From CAYTSW01 sp964440605 (GTDB taxonomy: Bacteria; Planctomycetota; Phycisphaerae; Phycisphaerales; UBA1924): a DNA stretch of 19,456 nucleotides. A program made the translations under genes and the position numbers. Positions 7,406 to 14,263 of this stretch are shown piece after piece. Location: the NCBI GenBank assembly GCA_964440605.1, contig CAYTSW010000044.1, forward strand, positions 1-19,456, read 5' to 3'. The notes beneath the pieces were generated by a model. The model had not been told where the DNA came from. It ran no database searches and saw only the letters and a list, made by a program, of their open reading frames with translations. Numbering within the stretch: the stretch's first letter is position 1; every line of letters starts with the position of its first letter.

Positions 7406-8194
7406 TCAGTCCGTCGCCTCGCGCATGGCCTCGAGCCGCCGGCGGGTCAGCGTGACCGCCTCGGCCGCCCGATCGAAGCCCACGCCCCGCCGCCCCAGCC
7501 GCGACGCCGCTGCGAGCGTCGTCCCGCTCCCGCAGCAGGGGTCGAGCACGCGTCCACCGGGCGGGCAGCACGCCTTCACGAGCAACTCGAGCAGCGCCAC
7601 GGGCTTCTGCGTGGGCCAGCCCACACGCTCCCGCGCCATGTTGTTGAGCGCCGGAACGTCCAGCACATCCGTAGCCTTCTTCGTCCGCCCGGCCATGCGC
7701 TGACTCGTCGCGGGCACGCGCGGCGCCTCGAACCAGTACGACGCCGGATCGACGCAATAGAACAGGATGTCGTCGTGCTTGCGCGCGAACCGCCGCGGCG
7801 ACGACCCGCCCAGCCCGTACCGCCACACAAGGTGGTTCACGAACCGGTCCTCGCCCAACAACTCGTCCAGCAGCACGCGTACCCGATGGCTCGTCCGCCA
7901 GTCGATGTGCACGAGCACGTTCGCCGTCGGCTTGAGCGCCGGCAGCGTCGCGACCAGCCGCTCACGCAGCCAGCCGACGTACGCGTGGTGGGTGGCCCAA
8001 CGGTCCTCGAACGCCCCGGCTTCGCCGCGTCGCACCAGTCCGGTGTTGAAGGGCGGATCGACGTAGATCAGGTCGATGCTCGCGGGTTCGAGCGAAGGGG
8101 CCAGCTCGAGCCAGTCGCCCTCGTGGACATCTTGTTGGACCCGCGCCGTGCGCACCGGCGGAGTGTATCGGTCAGCCGTACACTCCACGCTCAC
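7406..8194 (-). CDS. Site-specific DNA methyltransferase (beta-class order, adenine or N4-cytosine)
   Basis: A 262-aa amino-methyltransferase acting on DNA. The catalytic motif IV DPPFN (46-50) comes before the SAM-binding motif I DPCCGSGTT (218-226), the order of beta-class enzymes such as M.HinfI and CcrM. The conserved GWPTQKP lies at 192-198. Between them, about 120-190 carries the target-recognition part (HLVWRYGLGGSSPRRFARKHDD). The open frame extends to 8308 and into the divergent gene, but the GTG at 8194 has a GGGAGGA Shine-Dalgarno (8202-8208) with the GGAGG core 8 nt away, so I choose it. No restriction endonuclease or specificity gene is adjacent, so it appears solitary, suggesting an epigenetic or protective role (inference). 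Recognition site unknown. It converges on nothing; its start is 40 bp from that of the divergent methyltransferase gene. Confidence 0.87.
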   Translation of the reverse strand: MSVECTADRYTPPVRTARVQQDVHEGDWLELAPSLEPASIDLIYVDPPFNTGLVRRGEAGAFEDRWATHHAYVGWLRERLVATLPALKPTANVLVHIDWRTSHRVRVLLDELLGEDRFVNHLVWRYGLGGSSPRRFARKHDDILFYCVDPASYWFEAPRVPATSQRMAGRTKKATDVLDVPALNNMARERVGWPTQKPVALLELLVKACCPPGGRVLDPCCGSGTTLAAASRLGRRGVGFDRAAEAVTLTRRRLEAMREATD

Positions 8195-8201
8195 CCGCGC
8201 G

Positions 8202-8208
8202 TCCTCCC
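8202..8208 (-). promoter_or_regulatory. Ribosome binding site deciding the DNA methyltransferase start
   Basis: On the minus strand this reads GGGAGGA, with the GGAGG core 8 nt before a GTG at 8194. No comparable site precedes the GTG at 8155 or the upstream ATG at 8236. This favours a 262-aa product that does not overlap the divergent gene starting at 8235. Confidence 0.6.
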
Positions 8209-8234
8209 GCGCCAGACTCAAGGATGGACCCAGC

Positions 8235-9107
8235 ATGCCCAGCGCCCCGGCCAAGAAGGACAAGAAGAACAAGTCCGGCAAAAAAGACAAGAAGCACGCC
8301 CGAGGCACCCCCGCCGCCGAAAAGGCGGACCGCCATGTGCTCTATCAGAAGTCTGTGCAGTGCGTCGAGGCCGAGATCGACTTCGTCGACGAGACCTTCA
8401 AGGCGCTGCGAGGCCGTCACGCCATACGCCTGCGCGAGGACTTCTGCGGCACCGCCAACACCTCCTGCGAGTTCATCCGCCGGCGCACGGACAACCAGGC
8501 CATCGGCGTCGATCTCGACGCCCCCACGCTCCAGTGGGGCCGCGAGCACAACATCGCCAAGCTCCGCCCCCACCAGCAGGAGCGCATCGTCCTGCTCGAG
8601 CAGAACGTTCTCGACGTCAACACCGAGCCCGTCGACTGCGTGCTCGCGATGAACTTCAGCTACTTCATCCTCCAGAAGCGCGACGAGCTGCGCACCTACT
8701 TCAAGCGCGTCCGCGAGCAACTGGCCGATGACGGGATCCTCTTCCTCGACTGCTACGGCGGCTCGGAATCCTTCAAGGAGTGCGAGGAAGAGCGCGAGAT
8801 CGACGACCACTTCTCCTACGTCTGGGACCAGCACCGCTACAACCCCATCTCCGGCGAGATGGACTGCTTCATCCACTTCCACTTCGCCGACGGGTCCAAG
8901 ATGGAACGCGCTTTCAGCTACACCTGGCGCATGTGGACCCTTCCCGAGATCCGCGAGATCCTCGCCGAAGCCGGGTTCAGAAAGTCCATCGTCTACTGGG
9001 AAGGAACGGACGAGGACGACCCCGAGGAGGGCAACGGCGTCTTCGAGCCGACCGAGGAGGGCACCGCCGACGACGCTTGGATCTGCTACATCGTCGCCGA
9101 GAAATAA
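8235..9107 (+). CDS. Class I SAM-dependent methyltransferase, unknown substrate
   Basis: A 290-aa cytosolic methyltransferase. Residues 5-31 form a Lys-rich, probably disordered tail (KKDKKNKSGKKDKK). The Rossmann core follows: motif I REDFCGTANTS (67-77), the acidic end of strand 2 GVDLD (91-95), and a motif IV-like VDCVLAMNFSYF further on. The C-terminal half carries a beta-rich insert (HRYNPISGEMDCFIHFHF) typical of small-molecule or protein methyltransferases, not rRNA ones, but I cannot name the substrate. The ATG at 8235 is preceded by AAGGA about 11 nt upstream, and the family-like part starts well after it. It is divergent from the DNA methyltransferase with only 40 bp between starts, so they probably share a promoter region; no functional link is evident. 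Confidence 0.8.
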   Translation: MPSAPAKKDKKNKSGKKDKKHARGTPAAEKADRHVLYQKSVQCVEAEIDFVDETFKALRGRHAIRLREDFCGTANTSCEFIRRRTDNQAIGVDLDAPTLQWGREHNIAKLRPHQQERIVLLEQNVLDVNTEPVDCVLAMNFSYFILQKRDELRTYFKRVREQLADDGILFLDCYGGSESFKECEEEREIDDHFSYVWDQHRYNPISGEMDCFIHFHFADGSKMERAFSYTWRMWTLPEIREILAEAGFRKSIVYWEGTDEDDPEEGNGVFEPTEEGTADDAWICYIVAEK

Positions 9108-9124
9108 CCCAAATGACGACCGTA

Positions 9125-9144
9125 CGCCGCGGCCCACCGCGGCG
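9125..9144. terminator. GC-rich hairpin downstream of the SAM methyltransferase gene
   Basis: A perfect 8-bp stem, CGCCGCGG (9125-9132) and CCGCGGCG (9137-9144), with loop CCCA, begins 17 bp after the stop codon at 9107. No T-tract follows, so if it terminates transcription it does so as a hairpin without a U-run. It is the only clear structure in the 9108-9250 interval apart from a short AT-rich island (about 9188-9210) that may hold the promoter of the next gene. Confidence 0.4.
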
Positions 9145-9250
9145 GCCGCAAACGGGTGAGAGAGGCTTCCGGACGCGAGTAGACCCGTGTTTTCAAATAT
9201 TTCTGAAACAACCCGTCGCCAGCCGCCGATGGCTTTCTAGAGTTGATCGC

Positions 9251-10267
9251 ATGCCTCCCACCCGCGCCATCTCGAGCGTGTTCCCCGCCACACAGAAGGC
9301 GCTGTCTCGTCTCCGATCACGCGTCGCCGACCTCATCGCCGATCAACTCACCTCGTCGATCCCCGAGGTCGAGGAACTCTGCCGATATGTGGAGCGGTAC
9401 CGCGGCAAAATGGTGCGTCCCGCACTGACCGCGTTATCCGCCGCCGCGGCCACCGGACGCACCGTCGAAGAAGCCTGTGTTGACGATGTCGTGACCGTCG
9501 CGTCCGTTGTCGAGCTCATCCACCTCGCGACGCTCGTGCACGACGATGTGCTCGACGACGCCGAGACCCGCCGCGGCGCTCCGACGATCGCCCGGATCCG
9601 TGGCTCTGAAACCGCGGTCATCCTGGGTGACTTCCTTATCTCCAAGTCCTTCCACCTCTGCTCCACGCTCGACTCCCAGACCACAGCCCTGCGCATCGGG
9701 GAGATCACCAGCGCCGTCTGCGAGGGCGAGATGCTCCAACTCGCCCGTCGCGGCGACGCGGGGCTCGACGAAGAGTCGTACTACGCGATCATCACACGCA
9801 AGACCGCGGCATTGATCGCCGTCGCCTGCGAACTCGGCGCGTGGCACGCCGGTGCGTCCGATCAGGTCTGCCGCGAGTTCTTCAACTTCGGCATCGACCT
9901 CGGAGTCGCCTTCCAGATTCAGGACGACCTGCTCGATCTCGTCGGCGCGGAAGACGTCGTGGGTAAACCCCTCGGCAAAGACATCGAGAAGGGCAAGCTC
10001 ACGCTGCCGCTCCTGCATCACTTGCGGGTCGTGGACGGCCCCGAACGCGAGCGCGTCATCACGCTGATTCGCAGCGAGACGCCCCTCAACGGCCAGCGCG
10101 CTCCGCTCGCCGCCCGCCTGCACGCGACGGGCAGCGTCGATTACGCGATCAACGCCGCCGAGTCGCGCATCGCACAGGCCAAGGCCCACCTCGCGAAGCT
10201 GCCGCCCTCGGCCGCCCGCGACCAGCTCAGCGCCTTGGCCGACGCTGCCCTCCACCGAGATCGCTAA
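9251..10267 (+). CDS. Polyprenyl diphosphate synthase (trans-isoprenyl, IspA/IspB family)
   Basis: A 338-aa trans-prenyltransferase that condenses isopentenyl diphosphate with allylic diphosphates. The first Asp-rich motif, HDDVLDDAETRRG, is at 97-109 (DDxxD 98-102) and the second, FQIQDDLLD, at 221-229. GKMVRPAL (52-59) holds the IPP-binding Lys and Arg, GDFLISKSF is at 126-134, and the Lys-containing GKPLGKDIEKGKLTLPLL at 238-255. The length fits long-chain quinone side-chain synthases (octaprenyl or solanesyl), but chain length cannot be fixed from sequence alone. The ATG at 9251 is chosen because the upstream frame overlaps the methyltransferase gene. A short AT-rich stretch around 9188-9210 may hold the promoter. 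It converges on the metallo-hydrolase gene with 12 bp between stops. Confidence 0.93.
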   Translation: MPPTRAISSVFPATQKALSRLRSRVADLIADQLTSSIPEVEELCRYVERYRGKMVRPALTALSAAAATGRTVEEACVDDVVTVASVVELIHLATLVHDDVLDDAETRRGAPTIARIRGSETAVILGDFLISKSFHLCSTLDSQTTALRIGEITSAVCEGEMLQLARRGDAGLDEESYYAIITRKTAALIAVACELGAWHAGASDQVCREFFNFGIDLGVAFQIQDDLLDLVGAEDVVGKPLGKDIEKGKLTLPLLHHLRVVDGPERERVITLIRSETPLNGQRAPLAARLHATGSVDYAINAAESRIAQAKAHLAKLPPSAARDQLSALADAALHRDR

Positions 10268-10279
10268 TTCGATCGACCG

Positions 10280-11173
10280 TCACACATCCTCGCGGCGTTG
10301 TGTCTCGGCGCGGCCCGGATATTCAGCAAGCGCCGACCCGAGCACGAGTCCGTCGTGGGCCAGCGCTACGCCATTGGGCAACTCCGCATCGACGTCCGCG
10401 TGCCGGATCTCGTGCGACATGTGAATGAAAAAGGTCCGGTCCGCCGCCACGCCCAGTGCCGTGTTCGTCGCTTGGTCGAGGTTGAAATGCGTCGGATGAT
10501 GACGCGGCCTCAGGCCATCCAGTGCGAGCGTCTGCAGCCCCTCCAAGTGACGCCACGTCTCGGGCGGGATCCCCGAGACGTCCGTGCAATATGCAAGCGG
10601 CAGGGGCTCGGGCGGCCCGCCCTCCCACTGTGCATCCGGGCTGGGCTCGATCCGAAAGCCAAAGATCGGCAGGCGGCCGTGCATCAGCCGGATCGGCGTG
10701 AAGCGCATCCCGAAGAGGTCGACGGGGCGCTCGGCGTGCAGTTCGTTCGGGATCAGCGTCGCGACAAAGGAGGCGTTGACGTTGTCCATGTGGTCGAAGA
10801 CGTGCTTGTACACCCGACGGAGCGCCTCGAGCACGTAGCGCTCGGCGAAAATCGCGATCGGCGCTCGCCCCATCGAGACGTTAAACCGCCGGACCTCGTC
10901 GAGCCCGAAGATGTGGTCCACGTGATTGTGGGTAAAAAGGATCGCGTCGCACCGCCACAGCCCGTGCCGCACCGCCTGCGTGCGCAGGTCCGGTGTCGCG
11001 TCGAGCAGCACCACCCGCTCCACCCCCTCAGGATCGGTCCACACGAGGCAGCCGCCGGTGCGTGTCCGGGTATCACGCGGATCGTCCGACGTGCACGTCG
11101 GACAGTCGCACGCGATCAGCGGAATCCCACCGGACGTGCCGGTCCCAAGAAAGATGAACGAACAGCGCGTCAC
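10280..11173 (-). CDS. Metallo-beta-lactamase fold hydrolase, PhnP-like
   Basis: A 297-aa MBL-fold phosphodiesterase-like protein. The N-terminal LGTGTSGGIP (9-18) followed by ACDCPTC (21-27) is the PhnP/PqqB-type opening with a structural zinc knuckle (C22, C24, C27). The catalytic metal motif THNHVDH is at 81-87; further ligands are His165 (LMHGR), Asp198 (YCTDVSG), and His229 and His251 in later loops. Relatives cleave cyclic phosphodiesters such as ribose 1,2-cyclic phosphate, but no phosphonate (phn) genes are nearby, so the substrate is open. The start codon is GTG at 11173; no Shine-Dalgarno is visible. It lies 147 bp downstream of lexA on the same strand and may be co-transcribed with it. 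Confidence 0.85.
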   Translation of the reverse strand: MTRCSFIFLGTGTSGGIPLIACDCPTCTSDDPRDTRTRTGGCLVWTDPEGVERVVLLDATPDLRTQAVRHGLWRCDAILFTHNHVDHIFGLDEVRRFNVSMGRAPIAIFAERYVLEALRRVYKHVFDHMDNVNASFVATLIPNELHAERPVDLFGMRFTPIRLMHGRLPIFGFRIEPSPDAQWEGGPPEPLPLAYCTDVSGIPPETWRHLEGLQTLALDGLRPRHHPTHFNLDQATNTALGVAADRTFFIHMSHEIRHADVDAELPNGVALAHDGLVLGSALAEYPGRAETQRREDV

Positions 11174-11320
11174 GGCGTGAGGATAGCCGTGTTACGCGGT
11201 GGAGCGATCCAAACGCCGCTCCCCTGACCAGCCCGCCGATCGCCGATTCGAGTCCGGTCGGCGAATCTGACGTGCAGCGTCTTGTTGAGGAGAGGGGAGA
11301 CCCGATCCGGGTGGCTGCAA

Positions 11321-11938
11321 TCACCCGTAGCGACGGAGCACGCCGATCACGACCCCCTGGATCGCGCACTCCTTGACGATTATCGGCTCAAAGTCCGGGT
11401 TGGCGGGTTGGAGCCGGATGTGGTCGCTCTCGAGGAAATACGTCTTGAGTGTCGTCTCGCCGTTGGGCATCAGCGCGACGACGCGTTCGCCATTCCGGGC
11501 GGTGTCGCGACGCTCGACGATCACATAGTCACCATCCAGGATGCCCTCGTCGCGCATCGAGTCTCCATCCACGCGTAAAGCGAAGCTCGCCGCGCTCTGG
11601 CCCACACGTGGGCCGAAGACCGAGGTCAGGTCGAGCTCGTCCGAGTCGGCATACTTCTCGATCGGGTTGCCCGCCGCGATCTTGCCCACCAGCGGGAAGG
11701 TCATCAAGCGTTCCTCGTCGGGCAGAGAGATCCCGTCAGCGATCGACAAAGAGCGAGCCTTGTTCGGCTCGCGCACCAACGCGCCCTTCTTGATGAGCGC
11801 TTCGACGTGCTCGAAGACGGTGACCTTGGACACGCCGAGCTCGTCGGCGAGCTCCTGCATCGTCGGCGAAAAGCCACGGCGCACGCGACTGTCGCGGATC
11901 AGCGTGAGGATCCTGAGTTGCTTCGGGGTCAGATTCAT
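11321..11938 (-). CDS. lexA: LexA repressor (SOS regulator)
   Basis: A 205-aa LexA with full architecture. Residues 1-65 are the winged helix (MNLTPKQLRILTLIRD; recognition helix near SKVTVFEHVEALIKKG). The Ala89-Gly90 cleavage site lies in GKIAAGNP, and the Ser127 (GDSM) and Lys165 (TTLKTY) dyad of self-cleavage is in the C-terminal S24 peptidase domain. It represses SOS genes until RecA-ssDNA triggers autocleavage. A GGAG Shine-Dalgarno lies about 7 nt before the ATG at 11938, inside the tail of a small upstream reading frame that ends 3 bp before lexA. I could not find a known SOS box (Gram-positive GAACN4GTTC or E. coli CTGTN8ACAG type) upstream; this phylum may use a different operator. 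Confidence 0.96.
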   Translation of the reverse strand: MNLTPKQLRILTLIRDSRVRRGFSPTMQELADELGVSKVTVFEHVEALIKKGALVREPNKARSLSIADGISLPDEERLMTFPLVGKIAAGNPIEKYADSDELDLTSVFGPRVGQSAASFALRVDGDSMRDEGILDGDYVIVERRDTARNGERVVALMPNGETTLKTYFLESDHIRLQPANPDFEPIIVKECAIQGVVIGVLRRYG

Positions 11939-11941
11939 GGC

Positions 11942-12157
11942 TCATCTCCGCGAGCGAACGCCTCGCCACACCCGGCGCCGACGCTTTGCTCCGTTCGGGG
12001 CTTGCCGCGCTCGCGGCACGCCCGTTGAAGTTCGTCTTCTCCACTCCGACACCCCGTACACCCTCTCGATTGCCTCCCGCACCCGTTCCAACACCCCCCG
12101 CGCCCTTTCCAACACCACCCGCACCCACCGCGAAACCCGCCTCGGCGGTTCTCGCAT
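11942..12157 (-). CDS. Possible small basic protein with heptad repeats, just upstream of lexA
   Basis: A 71-aa frame whose TGA ends 3 bp before the lexA ATG, suggesting translational coupling. The middle encodes three 7-residue units (VRVVLER, ARGVLER, VREAIER), a heptad pattern compatible with an amphipathic helix or short coiled coil. They arise from a 21-bp DNA tandem repeat (12076-12138). Over 12061-12120 this frame has a coding-like base pattern (third positions about 85% GC, second about 45%), whereas the flanks are unclear. The C-terminus is Arg-rich. I recognise no family. It may be a separate gene or the frameshifted 3' part of a longer gene starting near 12692. Confidence 0.3.
   Translation of the reverse strand: MREPPRRVSRWVRVVLERARGVLERVREAIERVYGVSEWRRRTSTGVPRARQAPNGAKRRRRVWRGVRSRR
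12076..12138. repeat. 21-bp tandem repeat, three units
   Basis: Two units beginning CCCGCACCCGTTCC and CCCGCGCCCTTTCC, each ending CAACACC(C/A), are followed by a more diverged third unit. The period of 21 bp equals seven codons, and on the minus strand it encodes heptads in the frame ending at 11942. Confidence 0.5.
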
Positions 12158-12187
12158 CGCACCGGCGGCCTGTATCGACTCGCCTCA

Positions 12188-12692
12188 CGCCAATACCCGT
12201 CGTTGCCCACGCGCGACGCCGTTGACCTTCGACCGCCGCTGCCAAGCGGTCGGCTTGAGCGCCTGCGGGAGACTCCAGCAAGGCTGCCAGCCCCCCGATC
12301 GCGGCTGCCGCCCTACGCAGCACGCGAGATTGCGCATCGAGCAGCCCGATTGCCGCCGACACACGCGCCGCCTGTTGCGCGAGCTTGCGGTCGTGCGGGG
12401 GCTCTGCGATGAACTCCAAGCCCGAATCTCGCCGCGTCGCAGAGGCAATCGGATCGATTACCGGCGACCGCCGTTCGACTCCCAACCACCGCCGCAAGCG
12501 ATCGCCGAGACGCTCCGGGACGGAAATCTCCCGACGCGGGTGTGCGTTGTGTGCGTCACGCACTTCAGCGACAGCCGGAACCCACTCCGAGCGGTAGCTC
12601 CCGCCTGGGCCGAGAGCGACGAGCGGAGGAGCCGCTGATTGCCTCGCTTCATTCGCTCGGCGTGCTGTGCGTCTGGAAGATGCGTGGGCCAT
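12188..12692 (-). pseudogene. Possible hypothetical gene, decayed or frameshifted
   Basis: The interval 11939-12835 holds no convincing intact gene. The best candidate is a minus-strand frame from the ATG at 12692 whose product has a plausible soluble, helical middle (ISVPERLGDRLRRWLG, then LAQQAARVSAAIGLLDAQ, then IGGLAALLESPAGAQADRL). Codon-position GC over about 12240-12600 is only weakly coding (roughly first 78%, second 61%, third 71% by hand count), weaker than neighbouring genes. In-frame it runs to 11736, deep inside lexA, which is implausible. The frame ending at 11942 takes over coding character below about 12187, consistent with one frameshift. No family recognised. Positions 12693-12835 show nothing. 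Confidence 0.25.
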
Positions 12693-12835
12693 GTCCAACC
12701 TCGCGAAGGGACGCACGCGACTCTGCGTGGCCTCGTTTGGAGGCGATGCCGATCGTCCTTCGCACCGCCTGTTTGGTGAACGGTACCCGATCATCGTCCA
12801 GACGCAAACGATTTGCGGAAACTTTTTGGGTCCCG

Positions 12836-13657
12836 TCAGGGATCCTGAGGCGAGCCGAAGTGGCTTGATTGGCATGTGTCCATGGCGGCCGTTAGAGCCG
12901 CCCATGGATCCGATAGCCCTCGAACATCCGCAACGACCGGTCCGCCATACCCGCCCACCGCGAGCGAGACGAGGTACGCGGGCGCGTCCAGCCGGCCATC
13001 GCCCACCGTCGCACGTCCGCTGGCGTCGAGATCACTGAGGCGAGCCGCTGCCAGGCGGCCTCCGAGGCGTGCCGCTTCCCTCGGCACGTTCGCGCTCAGC
13101 CCCTCGCTGAGCATGACCGTCGCCGGATCGAGCCCTATCCCCAGCGGGCCGGCGTCTCGAGCCGGACCGGGCGGCCAGGCGAGGTCCGCCACGCGGGCTC
13201 CCACCCTCCCGGCCATCTCCCCGAGCACGTCCGCCACGGGTTCGTGCTCGCCCACCTCTTCGCTGGGCAGCAGCGTCGTGAGCACAGGCGTCCCGCCCGT
13301 CAACTCCGCCAGCTCGGCGGCCATCTCCACGGCGTCCGTGAGCGCCGAAACCGCTCGATCCGCGTGGGTGGGGTCCTGCAGGTGGTCAGGTGGCACGAAA
13401 AGGTCCACGCCGTCGCACACGAGCTCCGCCCGTCGCAATGCCGCCGCGATGTCCCGTCGCGCCGAGCGCGACAGCTCCCGGGGCCTCAGGCCGGGCGTCG
13501 CGGCGTTGAGCACGACGCCCCGCACGCCGAACCCCGCCGCGCGTTCCACCATGCGCCGCAGCGTCGCCGCGCTCACGCCCGGGATCCCGGACAGCGACAC
13601 CGACAGGGTTTGCCGCGAGCGATCCGACTCCGACTTGTGACCGGGATGACGCGCCAT
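12836..13657 (-). CDS. Xylose-isomerase-like TIM-barrel protein, metal site apparently degenerate
   Basis: A 273-aa protein of the sugar phosphate isomerase/epimerase (AP endonuclease 2-like) superfamily, on weak overall resemblance. After a basic, Ser-rich N-terminus, TLSVSLSGIPG (17-27) begins the first strand and VRGVVLNAAT (45-54) the second. The late half keeps the family outline: GIGLDPAT at 173-180, ARLSD at 205-209, GDGRLD at 219-224 and a GYGGPVVADV strand at 236-245. Where relatives have metal-binding His and Glu (FDxxH, HxxD, final SLE), this protein has Asp-Pro-Ala, Arg-Leu-Ser-Asp and Ala-Asp, so metal-dependent isomerase activity looks doubtful. The ATG at 13657 lies 24 bp from the divergent DUF4149 gene; the long open frame upstream is a shadow of that gene. 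Confidence 0.72.
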   Translation of the reverse strand: MARHPGHKSESDRSRQTLSVSLSGIPGVSAATLRRMVERAAGFGVRGVVLNAATPGLRPRELSRSARRDIAAALRRAELVCDGVDLFVPPDHLQDPTHADRAVSALTDAVEMAAELAELTGGTPVLTTLLPSEEVGEHEPVADVLGEMAGRVGARVADLAWPPGPARDAGPLGIGLDPATVMLSEGLSANVPREAARLGGRLAAARLSDLDASGRATVGDGRLDAPAYLVSLAVGGYGGPVVADVRGLSDPWAALTAAMDTCQSSHFGSPQDP

Positions 13658-13673
13658 TGGCGCATCGTATGAT
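13646..13673 (+). promoter_or_regulatory. Candidate promoter of the DUF4149-nth-TPR-recX operon, possibly leaderless
   Basis: A -10-like TATGAT (13668-13673, 5 of 6 to consensus) and a -35-like ATGACG (13646-13651, 4 of 6) are spaced by 16 bp. The -10 ends 8 bp before the ATG at 13682, so transcription would begin at or within a few bases of the start codon. No Shine-Dalgarno is present upstream of 13682, which fits a leaderless message. Assignment by eye only. Confidence 0.35.
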
Positions 13674-13681
13674 CGATCGCC

Positions 13682-14263
13682 ATGCATCTTGCCGCCCGAC
13701 TCGCCGAAACCATCCACGTTGCCGCGCTCGGGCTGTGGGCGGGCTCGATGGCCTGCGTCGGCGTCACCGCCGCCATCGCCTTTCCCACGCTGCGCGACCT
13801 GGGACCCTACATGCCTGACTTCGGCGACTATCCGGACGAGCACTGGCGGATCGCCGCGGGCCACGTCATGAACCGTGTCTTCATGGCGATCGATTACGCG
13901 GCGATGGCCCTCGCCGCGGTCGCGATCCTCACGCTCGGCTTGCGGCTGCTCGCCGCCCGGGTGCGCCCGCGCGCAACGCTTATTCGCCTGGGCGTCGCGC
14001 TCCTTGCGACCGCCATGTTGCTGGTCGTCTTCTTCACGGTCCGCCTGCCGATGACCGAAGACGCCCACGCCTACTGGGAGGCCGCCCGCGCCGGTGAGGT
14101 CGCGATCGCCAACACGCACAAGGCCGCCTTTGACGGCATGCACCAGACGGCCTCAAACCTGTACGTCGGCCAGTTCGCGATCGTCCTGCTCGCCCTCGTT
14201 CTCGCGGGGTTCGACCTGTCTTCTCCGTCGCGTCACGCCGAGCCGCGGGCCGTCGCGTCATGA
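13682..14263 (+). CDS. DUF4149 family inner-membrane protein
   Basis: A 193-aa membrane protein with four likely transmembrane segments: about 12-37, 62-90, 98-120 and 157-180. The opening AETIHVAALGLWAGSMACVG, the middle hydrophobic pair and the terminal NTHKAAFDGMHQTASNLYVGQ followed by a last helix match the DUF4149 (TMEM205-like) pattern, including His residues at the membrane edge. Function unknown for the family. The stop overlaps the nth start by 4 bp (ATGA), so it is the first gene of a translationally coupled operon. The N-terminal ATG at 13682 lacks a Shine-Dalgarno. Confidence 0.82.
   Translation: MHLAARLAETIHVAALGLWAGSMACVGVTAAIAFPTLRDLGPYMPDFGDYPDEHWRIAAGHVMNRVFMAIDYAAMALAAVAILTLGLRLLAARVRPRATLIRLGVALLATAMLLVVFFTVRLPMTEDAHAYWEAARAGEVAIANTHKAAFDGMHQTASNLYVGQFAIVLLALVLAGFDLSSPSRHAEPRAVAS

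Noticed and set aside
11241..11263. Inverted repeat CGCCGA...TCGGCG after lexA as a terminator
   Set aside because: Only a 6-bp stem with an 11-nt loop, and no T-tract; too weak in DNA this rich in GC.
11939..12010. LexA operator upstream of lexA
   Set aside because: No GAAC-N4-GTTC or CTGT-N8-ACAG type palindrome could be found; a phylum-specific box cannot be judged by eye.
11541..12638. Plus-strand reading frame of 365 codons across lexA and its upstream region
   Set aside because: It is antisense to lexA in its first part, and its product is rich in Arg, Thr and Pro without any recognisable pattern.
12880..12913. Palindrome CCATGGCGGC...GCCGCCCATGG as a terminator
   Set aside because: It lies inside the C-terminal coding part of the TIM-barrel gene and is explained by its Ala/Ala/Met/Asp codons.
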